Shown here piece after piece: positions 32,308-40,236 of a stretch of 40,725 nt of DNA; position 1 is the stretch's first letter; the number at the start of each line of letters is the position of its first letter. The position numbers were made by a program, and so were the translations under genes. Under the pieces are notes generated by a model. It saw only the letters and a program-made list of their open reading frames with translations, was not told where the DNA came from and did no database searches. The stretch comes from Verrucomicrobiota bacterium (GTDB lineage Bacteria > Verrucomicrobiota > Verrucomicrobiia > Limisphaerales > JACRJZ01): contig JACRJZ010000088.1 of assembly GCA_016219875.1 (NCBI GenBank), positions 1 through 40,725 of the forward strand, in the 5' to 3' direction.

Positions 32308-32862
32308 TCAGACCACGACCAGGCCGCACGGCTTCAGGACGCGCTCCGAACTGAGCGAGCCGCGCAGGTAGTCCACGATCTGATCGCTGAGCGTCTGGCA
32401 GCGCGGGCTCCAGCGTTTCGCGCCGGCCAGATGTTTCACGCAATCGCGCAAGCCGCGGAAGCGGACGATGCCCGGAGCCGGCCCCAGTTGCCGGCGGAGT
32501 TCTTCGCGCAGACGGTGGAAGAAGAGCAGTTCCATGCCTTCCATGACCAAGCTGCATAGATCGGCTTCCGCGATGCGCGGCGCTTCGATGGTCAGCGGCG
32601 AGCCGGCGGTGACAAAGGTCAGGCCGAATCCGTGCAGCACTTTCTCCAGCGCCGAGGAAAATTCCTCCACGGACACCGAGGTGCGGTGGTGCTCCTTGTG
32701 GAAGAAATGCAGCACCGCGGCGGCGGCGTTGCGGAGCAGTTCCGCATCGACCAAGCCCGCCCCGTCGCCGGCGATCTGAAAGTTCACCGCGTCGGTGGTG
32801 CAGGGGATGGTGTCGCCGCCCGCGAGCTTAAACACCAGGGAGTCGTGCGGTAAGGGTATCAT
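32308..32862 (-). CDS. Protein of unknown function overlapping nrdR
   Basis: The 184-residue protein begins MIPLPHDSLVFKLAGGDTIPC. It has helical stretches (LVDAELLRNAAAAVLHFFHKEH and EFSSALEKVLHGFGL) and a C-terminal part with RFRGLRDCVKHLAGAKRWSPRCQTLSDQIVDYLRGSL. Its start lies 35 bases inside the end of nrdR, which suggests coupled translation and perhaps a link to ribonucleotide reductase control. The opening resembles the style of ATP-cone-adjacent proteins, but I do not recognise a family. Confidence 0.7.
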   Translation of the reverse strand: MIPLPHDSLVFKLAGGDTIPCTTDAVNFQIAGDGAGLVDAELLRNAAAAVLHFFHKEHHRTSVSVEEFSSALEKVLHGFGLTFVTAGSPLTIEAPRIAEADLCSLVMEGMELLFFHRLREELRRQLGPAPGIVRFRGLRDCVKHLAGAKRWSPRCQTLSDQIVDYLRGSLSSERVLKPCGLVVV

Positions 32863-33316
32863 GGGGTCGTTGGAGTCGCTTCACCTCATGCACGAACTCG
32901 TCCGCTTCCTCGAACCGGCGATAGACGCTGGCGAAGCGGATGTAGGCGACCTTGTCCAGGTGGCGCAGTCCGTTCATGACCCGCTCGCCGATCTCGCGGT
33001 AGTTGACTTCACGGTCGTAGGTGCTGGCGATTTCGTTGTAGAGGGCGGTGGCCAGTTCCTCGATGGCCTCCGGCGTGACGGGGCGCTTTTGACAGGCGCG
33101 TTGGAGGCCGGAGATCAGCTTCTCTCTTGTGAATTCCTCATGGCGTCCGTCCCGCTTGAGCACCAACAGGCGCGAGGTCTTCTCGATCTCCTCGTAGGTG
33201 GTGAAGCGATGCCCGCAGGAAAGACATTCACGGCGGCGGCGAATCGTGCTCCCCTCCCGCGAGGCGCGGGAGTCGATCACTTTGTCTTCCTGGAATCCGC
33301 ATTTCGGGCAACGCAT
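32828..33316 (-). CDS. nrdR: Transcriptional repressor NrdR
   Basis: The 162-residue protein has the NrdR zinc ribbon (C3, C6, C31 and C34 in MRCPKCGF and CLSCGHRF) and the HRFTTYEEIE link. An ATP-cone domain follows (LLVLKRDGRHEEFTREKLISGLQRAC...VNYREIGERVMNGLRHLDKVAYIRFASVYRRF). It binds NrdR boxes upstream of ribonucleotide reductase genes, sensing ATP/dATP. No reductase genes are in the window. Confidence 0.97.
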   Translation of the reverse strand: MRCPKCGFQEDKVIDSRASREGSTIRRRRECLSCGHRFTTYEEIEKTSRLLVLKRDGRHEEFTREKLISGLQRACQKRPVTPEAIEELATALYNEIASTYDREVNYREIGERVMNGLRHLDKVAYIRFASVYRRFEEADEFVHEVKRLQRPHDTLTARLPGV

Positions 33317-33390
33317 ACTCTGCTAGCCACAAGTAATGGTGGTGCGTGTTTGGTATCACCCGCCATATCGGGGTGTCAAAGGAAAGTTGT

Positions 33391-33765
33391 TCACAACTTC
33401 GAGCGGATGAACTCACTCGCCAACCGCAGCTTCGCCGTCAAGTCCTGTTCAACTGGAAATGTCCTCTGGAAACGTCGGCCCTTCGAAACGCCCGTCACCC
33501 GCATTTCGCCGGCGGAGCGGTCATTGACCACCTTCACCGCCGCTGTCTTCCTGGCTGGCCACGCCTTCTCCCAAGGTTCCAAGTCCGCCGGTGGCTTCAG
33601 TTCGGCGAGAACCCGGCTCAAGCTCGCCGCCAGTTCCTTTTGCTCCAACGCAGCCAGCGGAGAATCCGCCTGTGAAGAATTCAGAGGATCAATCGGATTC
33701 TCCGCATTCGCCTCCAAACTGTCCGTCCGCCCCGCCCCGCGCTTGGCCTCGAAATGCTCCCGCAA
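33391..33765 (-). CDS. Hypothetical protein, possibly a fragment
   Basis: The 124-residue frame starts at a TTG (33765). The frame is open without break back to the stop of the ParD-like gene at 33838. The last ~70 residues (LAASLSRVLAELKPPADLEPW...GRRFQRTFPVEQDLTAKLRLASEFIRSKL) look protein-like. The first ~40 are rich in Arg, Ala and Gly and less convincing. It may be a real small gene, or the 3' part of a longer gene that has decayed. No family is recognised. Confidence 0.4.
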   Translation of the reverse strand: MREHFEAKRGAGRTDSLEANAENPIDPLNSSQADSPLAALEQKELAASLSRVLAELKPPADLEPWEKAWPARKTAAVKVVNDRSAGEMRVTGVSKGRRFQRTFPVEQDLTAKLRLASEFIRSKL

Positions 33766-33837
33766 CCGGCTCCCCGCGTGATGATGCGCAAGGCTGGCGA
33801 CCAGCGGCTTCGTGGCGGACGGTCGTTTCCATTGTCC

Positions 33838-34083
33838 TCAGGCCGCTTGACGCGCGGCGGCGGATTGGGCCAGCGCCGCAAAATGCCCTCGCTGATACGG
33901 GCGGCGCGGGCTGCGGAGCGCGGCACGCAGCGCTTCCACCAGTTCGGGATCGTCATCCTCCTGCTCCGCCAGTTCATAAACCCGCAGCGCCTCGCGCACG
34001 ACCTCGTCCGCCGACAGGTAGCCGCCGCCCTTCATCTTCATGGCGACAAACTTTTCTTGATGCGGCGTCAACACAACTTTCAT
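33838..34083 (-). CDS. ParD-like antitoxin, no toxin partner seen
   Basis: The 81-residue protein begins MKVVLTPHQEKFVAMKMKGGGYLSADEVVREALRVYELAEQE, the ribbon-helix-helix pattern of the ParD/CC2985 family. The C-terminal ~35 residues would bind a ParE toxin. The gene directly downstream (33391-33765) does not look like ParE, so the antitoxin appears solitary or its partner is lost. Confidence 0.85.
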   Translation of the reverse strand: MKVVLTPHQEKFVAMKMKGGGYLSADEVVREALRVYELAEQEDDDPELVEALRAALRSPRRPYQRGHFAALAQSAAARQAA

Positions 34084-34208
34084 GCCGGCATCGTAAAAGC
34101 CGCCCGCGGCTTTGTCAAAGTCCTGAAGGACGTTGAACCACGGATGACGCGGATGGCACGGATGGGTGAGACAGATGCTCCAGTTCGCGACGGCAAACGC
34201 GGCAACTC

Positions 34209-34406
34209 AGCCCGGCAGGGCGACAGAGAATAGCCCACCGATTCATCGGTGAGGGTGCGGTCAGGGCCAGACAAGTCCCGTCAGGGACGACAGAGAAACT
34301 GACGCAACCGTCACGTTCTCTATCGTCCCTGATGGGACTTGCGCCGCGTTGGCCCGGCTTCCCAGCGTTCAAAACGCTGGGCTATTCGCTGTCGCCCTGC
34401 CGGGCT
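34209..34406. repeat. Nested inverted-repeat element (~198 bp)
   Basis: Outer arms 34209-34237 and 34378-34406 match over 28 of 29 positions (AGCCCGGCAGGGCGACAG and onward). Inner arms 34272-34297 and 34316-34341 match with a few differences (core AGTCCCRTCAGGGAC). Smaller hairpins, ACCGATTCATCGGT and AGCGTTCAAAACGCT, lie between and beside the arms. It fills much of the 567-bp gap before the HNH gene. Confidence 0.8.
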
Positions 34407-34650
34407 TCATCCGTGATATCCGCGAAATCCGCGGTCAAAAAATTCCCCTCGCAAAATAGTTGTAAGAAACCCGGCGCGGTTCGCGATGGAGGAGGTGAAA
34501 GCTGTTCCGGTGAACAAACAAGCAACCGGCGGGGGACGGGGCCGGCACAGCGGCACGACCCAGCCGGGCAGACTCCGGCCCGCCAGTCGGCAGCTCTCCT
34601 CGGTGCCAGCGAACCGGGCGGTCAGCGGGAGCGCTGATTTCCCTTCTTCT
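34407..34650. other. Intergenic stretch, nothing supported
   Basis: This is the rest of the gap between the ParD-like and HNH genes. It begins with direct short motifs (TCCGTGATATCCGCG) of the kind common in intergenic satellites. Small frames exist on both strands but show no recognisable domain. Confidence 0.35.
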
Positions 34651-35679
34651 TCATGAACCAACCTTGGGGCGCAACCGCCTAGGCAAGAAGCGATATTCAC
34701 GCAACGGAAGATATACAGGTATTCCGGCGGCGTCTCGGAGCCATGTGTGAACGCCATCGGGTGGGCGGAATAAGTCGTTCAGTGGAATGCCGGTGTATTC
34801 AGACAGTATCTTCGCGTAGTCTTCCGCGTGCGCCTGATCAAAGATGGGGCCGCCTGTCCCATCCGGGATTCGAATCACTACATGACATGGTTCGAGGACG
34901 ATCATGTACTTCGGAACGCGATTGTAGAGGCGGCTCCGGTACACAATCTGAGCGAATAACTCGCGGAATTGCAGCGGGTGCAGAGGATGCGGCGAAAGCT
35001 CCATGTACTCTTTCTCGCAGACCTGCTGGGCACCGCCGTCCCGAAGGACGGCAACGATTCCGACTTTCCCGACCTTCACCCCAACTACGAGAGTCGGGAT
35101 GCTATCGCAGTAGTCCCATTGCAGATCTGGGTGATCTCCGGCCTGGGTTTCGAACACGAAGATCGATGCTGGCAAGCCGTTCGGAAACCGTACCTCTCCT
35201 CGCGCGAACTGAAGAAAATAAATGTCTTTCTGAAAGTCCAGGATCCCACGTGCGGACATGATCGGAGGACTATCGGCCAAGGCACGCTTCGCGGGCAGCT
35301 GCGTCTGCTTGTACAGCAAGCCATATACGATCTTTCCGAGCCACACGAACAGGGACTCTCGTCCAATGTCTCGAACGGCCGCAGAGCCGACCAGTGTCGC
35401 AGCGCTCAGCTTGCTCTCGATTGGCTGGAGACGTTGAGTATTGCAGTCGATGCAGCATGGAACCGTGAGATGCTTGTAATTGATCGTCGTTCCGTTCAGC
35501 AGGGTGAGCCGTTTGTTCCACAGATTGAAACGCTGTTGGACCCAGCGTGGGATTACGTGCTCCTCAGTACTCGTTTTAGCGTGGATGGGTTGCGCGCAGA
35601 AGAAGCAGTATTCTGGCCCAACTCGGCGGGTGAAGAGTTTGTCGATTGGTCCATGTGCGCGATCATCATTCATAGCCAC
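34651..35679 (-). CDS. HNH-type endonuclease-like protein
   Basis: The 342-residue protein (GTG start at 35679; an ATG at 35673 is also possible) has an HNH-like zinc site at residues ~25-80: YCFFCAQPIHAKTSTEEHVIPRW, then TVPCCIDCNTQRLQPIE. Two CxxC pairs and the EHVIPRW histidine fit an HNH fold. The remaining ~250 residues are unrecognised. It lies 62 bases after the 395-residue gene on the same strand, so the two probably share a transcript. A defence or mobile-element role is inferred only from the domain and the pairing. Confidence 0.75.
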   Translation of the reverse strand: MAMNDDRAHGPIDKLFTRRVGPEYCFFCAQPIHAKTSTEEHVIPRWVQQRFNLWNKRLTLLNGTTINYKHLTVPCCIDCNTQRLQPIESKLSAATLVGSAAVRDIGRESLFVWLGKIVYGLLYKQTQLPAKRALADSPPIMSARGILDFQKDIYFLQFARGEVRFPNGLPASIFVFETQAGDHPDLQWDYCDSIPTLVVGVKVGKVGIVAVLRDGGAQQVCEKEYMELSPHPLHPLQFRELFAQIVYRSRLYNRVPKYMIVLEPCHVVIRIPDGTGGPIFDQAHAEDYAKILSEYTGIPLNDLFRPPDGVHTWLRDAAGIPVYLPLREYRFLPRRLRPKVGS

Positions 35680-35740
35680 TGGTTTTCACATGAGGCAGCG
35701 GTTCACCTGTAACGGTGTCTGCATCCGGGGAGATTCCACC

Positions 35741-36928
35741 CTACCTTCCAGGGACCCAACGCAGCCTGAAACTCACGTCGAAAGCCTCCGCTTTCAGACC
35801 GGGCACTTCGTCAGCCAAGTTGCCAACATTCGAACCCGTGTCGATGCCCAAGATCGAACCGTCGGTAAAGTGGATGATCAGCACTTCGTCTCGATGCGCA
35901 TCCTCCACCTCCTCGCCGTATCCAAATTCTACTCGCTCAATTGTCTTCCCAGCCATCTGCGTCGCTTGGCAAATGGAGTAGTGAAGCTCTGAGGGCCGCC
36001 CGATTTTCGGCAGTGTTTTGCGGGCTTCGCTTCGCGCGGTGGCTTTCCTCGAATCGATCCCAAGCTCGCTCTCAAGAGTGGACAAGAGTTCATGCAGACC
36101 CGCAACACAGAGTTCAAGGTCTTTCGTGAATTGGTCAAAGGCGGCCATCGTCTCGGCAGGCAATCGGACTTTGTGCGCCGCGAGTCCTCGCTGATCACTG
36201 ACAAGGTCATAGGCCACCGCGAACTTCGACGGCATTTCGAGGTTCACGAAAACTTTCTTTAGGTCCATCACCGTCCGTTTCTCTCGTTTTTCTATTGGCC
36301 TTTCGACGCGAGCGGCGACAAGCGAAATACAGTCGCGGTCCAAACCATCAATCAGGTAGCCGTAAAGCTCGATGTGGGCATCTTGATACCGGTGCGAATT
36401 TTCAGCCGTGGGAAAACAGAGCGACTCTCTCAACTCATGCTTAAAGAGAGCCTTCCCCACGGCTTCGTCAGTCATGCAGTTGATGGTGTGGATCGCTTTC
36501 GCCAAACGAGAGTGGACCCCCGGCACCTTGGGCCATTCTCCCCCGAGAGTGCGGCGCACCCAGCGGGTGAACCTCTCGTCGGGGGCGCTGCTCCATTGAG
36601 GATTCGGAAGGCGGAAACCACCCCATCGCTGCACATGACCTCGGGATTTCTCAAGCAGGTCTGGGAGGAAAACAGCAATTGCCAGTTTGCCACTCGTGAG
36701 CGTCCGGCAACTGAACTCAACATCTATGAATTCGTCTCTCCGACGCTGGGCATCCAACTCCAGGAAATACTTTTCGGTTAGCTGAAGTCGCCCCCAAGCG
36801 AGGTCGCCCTCAATTCTGTATTTATCCGGTTCGTTTCGGTAGGCAGCAAGAACCTGTTGGTCGAAGTAGTCAATGCGGTCCTTATATGGCCCGTTATCCG
36901 GATCGGTGTTCTCTGAGGGCGTACTCAC
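35741..36928 (-). CDS. Unknown protein paired with the HNH gene
   Basis: The 395-residue protein starts with GTG at 36928. The N-terminal ~230 residues look alpha/beta with no motif I know. A helical part (residues ~230-300) follows. The last ~85 residues (ELHYSICQATQMAGKTIERVEFG...EVLIIHFTDGSILGIDTGSNVGNL...FDVSFRLRWVPGR) look like a beta-rich module. The gene is less GC-biased than its neighbours, and with the HNH gene it looks like a transferred unit. It may be a sensor or regulator partner of the nuclease. Confidence 0.65.
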   Translation of the reverse strand: MSTPSENTDPDNGPYKDRIDYFDQQVLAAYRNEPDKYRIEGDLAWGRLQLTEKYFLELDAQRRRDEFIDVEFSCRTLTSGKLAIAVFLPDLLEKSRGHVQRWGGFRLPNPQWSSAPDERFTRWVRRTLGGEWPKVPGVHSRLAKAIHTINCMTDEAVGKALFKHELRESLCFPTAENSHRYQDAHIELYGYLIDGLDRDCISLVAARVERPIEKREKRTVMDLKKVFVNLEMPSKFAVAYDLVSDQRGLAAHKVRLPAETMAAFDQFTKDLELCVAGLHELLSTLESELGIDSRKATARSEARKTLPKIGRPSELHYSICQATQMAGKTIERVEFGYGEEVEDAHRDEVLIIHFTDGSILGIDTGSNVGNLADEVPGLKAEAFDVSFRLRWVPGR

Positions 36929-36991
36929 AGCGAAACGCTAACCGCCGTCCAAAACTGCGTCAACGTCAGAAACCGGTGCATTCCGGTTGCC

Positions 36992-37231
36992 TTGAGTGAG
37001 GGAATCTGCCTAGCTCTTCCGCTGGCCAAGGACTCGACGAATCTGGTGGTGGCACGGGTGGACTTGGGCGAGGCCGCGCCCATCGACGAGGCCGTGGAAG
37101 TCCTCTGCCGCCGCCTGGGGGCCGGGCAGTATCGGGCCAGGGACGTGGAACCGGCGTTGCGGCAGTTACTCTCCGCACTCAAGTTTGCGTGCCCGGCTGT
37201 CGCTATTACCTTCGTGGCGGGCTTCCTGTAG
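36992..37231 (+). pseudogene. Possible remnant of a CHAT/TPR-type protein
   Basis: A frame starting at a TTG reads STNLVVARVDLGEAAPIDEAVEVLCRRLGAGQ..ARDVEPALRQLL. This resembles the linker seen in CHAT-domain proteins (VDLGxAxPIDxAV followed by a helix), but neither a TPR nor a protease part is present. The 3' end overlaps the leader of the ABC transporter gene. The 322-bp gap 36929-37250 holds nothing else. Confidence 0.3.
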
Positions 37232-37250
37232 GCCCGCAATCGAAGTGACG

Positions 37251-38006
37251 ATGGAAGCGATTCTGAAGATCGACAACCTTCGTGTGGAATACCGCTCCAG
37301 AGAAATGGGGCAGGGCATCAAAGTCGCCCTCAACGGCTTGAACCTGTCGGTTTCTCAAGGCGAGGTCTTTGGGTTCCTCGGCCCCAACGGCGCGGGCAAA
37401 ACGACCACGATGAACGTGCTGCTGGGTTTCGTGAACGCGACCCGCGGCCGTGCCTGTCTCTTTGGCACCGATGTCCGCAAGCCGATCGCCCGCCAGCGCA
37501 TCGGCTATCTCCCGGAACTGACCTATTACTACAAGTTCCTGACCGCGGAGGAGCTGCTGCGCTTCTACGCCCGCATTTTCCGCATCCCCAACCCGGAGCG
37601 CGAATCGCGGATTGATGCCGTGCTCAAGCTGGTCGAACTGGCCGACGCGCGCACCCGCCAGATCAAGACCTACTCCAAAGGCATGCAGCAGCGCGCCGGG
37701 CTGGCGCAAGCCCTCATTAACAATCCCGACTTGCTCATCCTCGACGAGCCGACCAGCGGCCTTGACCCGATCGGGCGCATGAAGGTCCGCGAGATCATCC
37801 AGCGCCTCCGCAGCGAGGGGAAGACGGTGTTCTTCTCGTCGCACGAACTCGGCGAAGTGGAAACCGTCTGCGATCGCGTGGCCATCCTGAGCCAGGGCGA
37901 ACTCAAGGCCGAAGGGCGCGTGAGCGACATCGTGAAACAACACCAGTGCGATCTGGAACAAGCCTTCCTGCGGATCATCGGTTACTCCACCCCGTCGCTC
38001 CAATGA
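37251..38006 (+). CDS. ABC transporter ATP-binding protein (ABC-2 type)
   Basis: The start at 37251 gives 251 residues. Walker A is GPNGAGKTT, the Q-loop lies near GYLPE, the signature is YSKGMQQRAGLAQAL, Walker B is DLLILDEPTSGLDP, and the H-loop is FFSSHELGEVE. It resembles the NatA/GldA-type export ATPases. It is followed by a 66-residue gene that overlaps its stop by ATGA, and by the permease. The substrate is unknown. Confidence 0.95.
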   Translation: MEAILKIDNLRVEYRSREMGQGIKVALNGLNLSVSQGEVFGFLGPNGAGKTTTMNVLLGFVNATRGRACLFGTDVRKPIARQRIGYLPELTYYYKFLTAEELLRFYARIFRIPNPERESRIDAVLKLVELADARTRQIKTYSKGMQQRAGLAQALINNPDLLILDEPTSGLDPIGRMKVREIIQRLRSEGKTVFFSSHELGEVETVCDRVAILSQGELKAEGRVSDIVKQHQCDLEQAFLRIIGYSTPSLQ

Positions 38007-38203
38007 AAGCAAACCCGCTGCAAATTGCGTTGGCGGCCCACTTGTTCATGGCTCCTTCGCACATGTTTGTCCCGGTTCACCGTCGGCAAGACGCCCGGAA
38101 GGCCGGCCTGAGAATGGCGTTCCGCTCTCCCGACACCGGCCCCGTGTTGCGCTTCCTGCCCCGAGGCGCCTCCAGCGTCGGCAAGGCCATCGGGACTTCC
38201 TGA
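38003..38203 (+). CDS. 66-residue protein within the ABC operon
   Basis: The ATG at 38003 overlaps the ATPase stop (ATGA). The 66-residue product starts MKANPLQIALAAHLFMAPSH and is basic towards its end (HRRQDARKAGLRMAFRS). The permease gene starts 7 bases after its stop. Tight packing on both sides supports translation, although the sequence is not recognised. It might be a small accessory protein or only a spacer frame. Confidence 0.5.
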   Translation: MKANPLQIALAAHLFMAPSHMFVPVHRRQDARKAGLRMAFRSPDTGPVLRFLPRGASSVGKAIGTS

Positions 38204-38210
38204 GCTTGCC

Positions 38211-38993
38211 ATGAACACGGTCTGGGCCATCGCTTTCGTCGTGATCCTGGAGTTAATCCGCAAGAAGGATTTTTACGTCCTGTTCGTGCTCACGGCGCTG
38301 ATCACCCTCGTGATGGGCACGGTGAATTTCTTCAATGACGACAACATCGTCCGCTACTTGAAGGAGATTTGCCTGTTGCTGATCTGGATTTCCTCGCTCG
38401 TCATCTCCATCAGCACCGCGGCGCGGCAGGTGCCGGCGGAAAAGGAGAACCGGACCATCTTCCCGCTGCTGGCCAAACCGGTGACGCGCGCGCAACTGCT
38501 GCTGGGCAAATTCCTCGGTTGCTGGCTGGCGTGCGGGCTGGCGCTGGTGCTGTTCTACGTGTTCTTTGGCGCAGTGGCGGCGTCGCGCGAGCACGCCTGG
38601 CCCGTGGCGCACTACTTCCAGGCGCTGGTGCTGCACTGGGCCGCTCTGGCGGTGATCATCGCGCTCACCCTGGCCGGCTCGATCGTCTTGGCCGCGCCGT
38701 CTTCAACCGTGACCATTACTTTCGTGGTGGTGGCGGGCATCCTCTATCTGGGGGGGCATCTGGACAAAGTGGCATTGCGCACGGGCGGCGTGGCGGGCGT
38801 GGCGCTGCACGTGATCTACTTCGTGATCCCGCACCTTGAGCTCTTCGCCAACGTGCGCGACCTCATCATCCACAACTGGCCACTGGTGCCGTGGCTGGTC
38901 TGGTTCGGGGCGCTGCTTTACGCGGCGGTGTACGCCGCCATCTTCCTGCTGATCGCGTGGCTGCTGTTCCGCCGGAAGGCGCTGAACATTTGA
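38211..38993 (+). CDS. ABC-2 type permease
   Basis: The 260-residue protein has about six membrane helices, for example near residues 5-35, 50-70, 100-125, 138-165, 170-195 and 230-255. The conserved EKENRTIFPLLAKPVTRAQLLLGKFLG is the ABC-2 permease signature in which the enzyme-like 'E..R.....L..P' region precedes helix 3. It pairs with the ATPase at 37251-38006. Confidence 0.92.
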   Translation: MNTVWAIAFVVILELIRKKDFYVLFVLTALITLVMGTVNFFNDDNIVRYLKEICLLLIWISSLVISISTAARQVPAEKENRTIFPLLAKPVTRAQLLLGKFLGCWLACGLALVLFYVFFGAVAASREHAWPVAHYFQALVLHWAALAVIIALTLAGSIVLAAPSSTVTITFVVVAGILYLGGHLDKVALRTGGVAGVALHVIYFVIPHLELFANVRDLIIHNWPLVPWLVWFGALLYAAVYAAIFLLIAWLLFRRKALNI

Positions 38994-39143
38994 AGCCGAC
39001 CGGCCCAAGCCGGAAATCCGAAGCACGAAATCCGAAATTCGAAACAAATCCGAATGACCGAAGCTCGAATGTTCAAAACCTCCCAATCAGGCGTCGGTGC
39101 CGTCCGTTTCGGATTTTTGTCATGGGAGCTTTCGCAGTTGTTT

Positions 39144-39171
39144 CGGATTACGGATTACGGATTACGGATTT
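39144..39171. repeat. Four tandem heptamers (CGGATTA type)
   Basis: The units CGGATTA, CGGATTA, CGGATTA and CGGATTT occur 15 bases upstream of the TPR start at 39187. Further ATCCGAA-like motifs fill 39015-39060. They resemble the heptamers at 32258-32285. Confidence 0.75.
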
Positions 39172-39186
39172 CAGCCTAAACCCCAC

Positions 39187-40089
39187 ATGCCCTGGCTTCG
39201 CCTCACTGCTCTGGTCGTCAGCGCGTTCACTCTCGCCACCGTGCTGGAGCCGGCGTTGCGCCAGTGGTCGCGGCGCAAGGCGCAGGCGCAAGGCGTGCTG
39301 GCTGCGCTCATGGGCGACAGCCGGCGCTTGTTTGCGAACCATCTTTTCGTCCAATCGGACGTGTACCTCCACGGCGGCTACTACCCCAGCATCTTCGACC
39401 AGTCGGAACGGCCTCCCGACGCGGCCACGAAGCCCGCCGCCGCACGCCAGGCCGCCCCCCGTGACGATGACCACAAGCGGAAGGACGGTGAACACGACGA
39501 ACACAGCGAGGCCTGCGACCATGATTTCCTCGGCCGGCCCCGCAACTGGATCGACGCCTTTGGCCGCAACTTCTTTCCCTCCCAACACACCCATCTCGGC
39601 GAAGGCAAGGCCGGCATGGCTGAAGCGCGGGAAATCCTGCCCTGGCTCAAGCTGTCCGCCGAACTGGATCCCCAGCGCGTCGAAACCTACGTCGTGGCCG
39701 CCTACTGGCTGCGCCAAATGAACAAAGAGACGGAGGCGCTCCAGTTTTTGCGCGAGGGCCTGCGCCACAACCCGGACAGCTACGACATCCTTTTCGAGCT
39801 GGGCCTCTGCTACGAAAACAAGAACGAGTCTGCCTTGGCGCGCAACCTTTGGGAGATTTCCCTCCGCCGTTGGCAGGAACAACAATCACGACGCGAGCGG
39901 CCCGACCATCTCATGCTGGCCCAGCTTCTCACCCACTTGGCCCGCTTGGAGGTGCGCGCCCATCGGCCGGATGTCGCCGTGAAGTATCTCGAAACGCTGA
40001 AGACGATTTCGCCCCACCCAGAGGAGATTCAGAAGCGCATCGAGGAGGTCAAGGCCGGCCAGCCGTTTGAAGTCGAGAAGAAGCCGTGA
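39187..40089 (+). CDS. Membrane-linked TPR protein with His/Asp-rich segment
   Basis: The start at 39187 gives 300 residues with an N-terminal hydrophobic helix (LTALVVSAFTLATVL). A segment near residues 90-120 is rich in D, H, E and K (DDDHKRKDGEHDEHSEACDHD), typical of metal binding. TPR-like helices follow (ETYVVAAYWLRQMNKETEALQFLREGLRHNPDSYDILFELGLCYENKNESALA). It lies downstream of the ABC-2 permease on the same strand, but a 193-bp repeat-rich gap separates them. Its role is unknown. A frame from 39097 adds residues encoded by satellite repeats. Confidence 0.85.
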   Translation: MPWLRLTALVVSAFTLATVLEPALRQWSRRKAQAQGVLAALMGDSRRLFANHLFVQSDVYLHGGYYPSIFDQSERPPDAATKPAAARQAAPRDDDHKRKDGEHDEHSEACDHDFLGRPRNWIDAFGRNFFPSQHTHLGEGKAGMAEAREILPWLKLSAELDPQRVETYVVAAYWLRQMNKETEALQFLREGLRHNPDSYDILFELGLCYENKNESALARNLWEISLRRWQEQQSRRERPDHLMLAQLLTHLARLEVRAHRPDVAVKYLETLKTISPHPEEIQKRIEEVKAGQPFEVEKKP

Positions 40090-40100
40090 GGCGAGGCGAT

Positions 40101-40135
40101 TTCAAAACTCTGTAGCTGCCGACGTGAGGAGGCTC
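40101..40135 (-). repeat. Dispersed repeat family A, single copy
   Basis: TTCAAAACTCTGTAGCTGCC followed by GACGTGAGGAGGCTC is the reverse complement of the family A core and tail. It lies 11 bases past the stop of the TPR gene. Confidence 0.85.
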
Positions 40136-40236
40136 TGATTCTTTATCCGATCACTGCCTTCTGACCTCCGACCTCTGACCCTTCCAAGTAACTGATCTGT
40201 TCGCCCTTGTCATTGGATGATTTAGGGGCGCGGGCG

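Noticed and set aside
34485..34655. Plus-strand 56-codon frame beginning MEEVKAVPVNKQ
   Set aside because: It is low in complexity after residue 12, overlaps the 3' end of the HNH gene, and has no known relative that I recognise.
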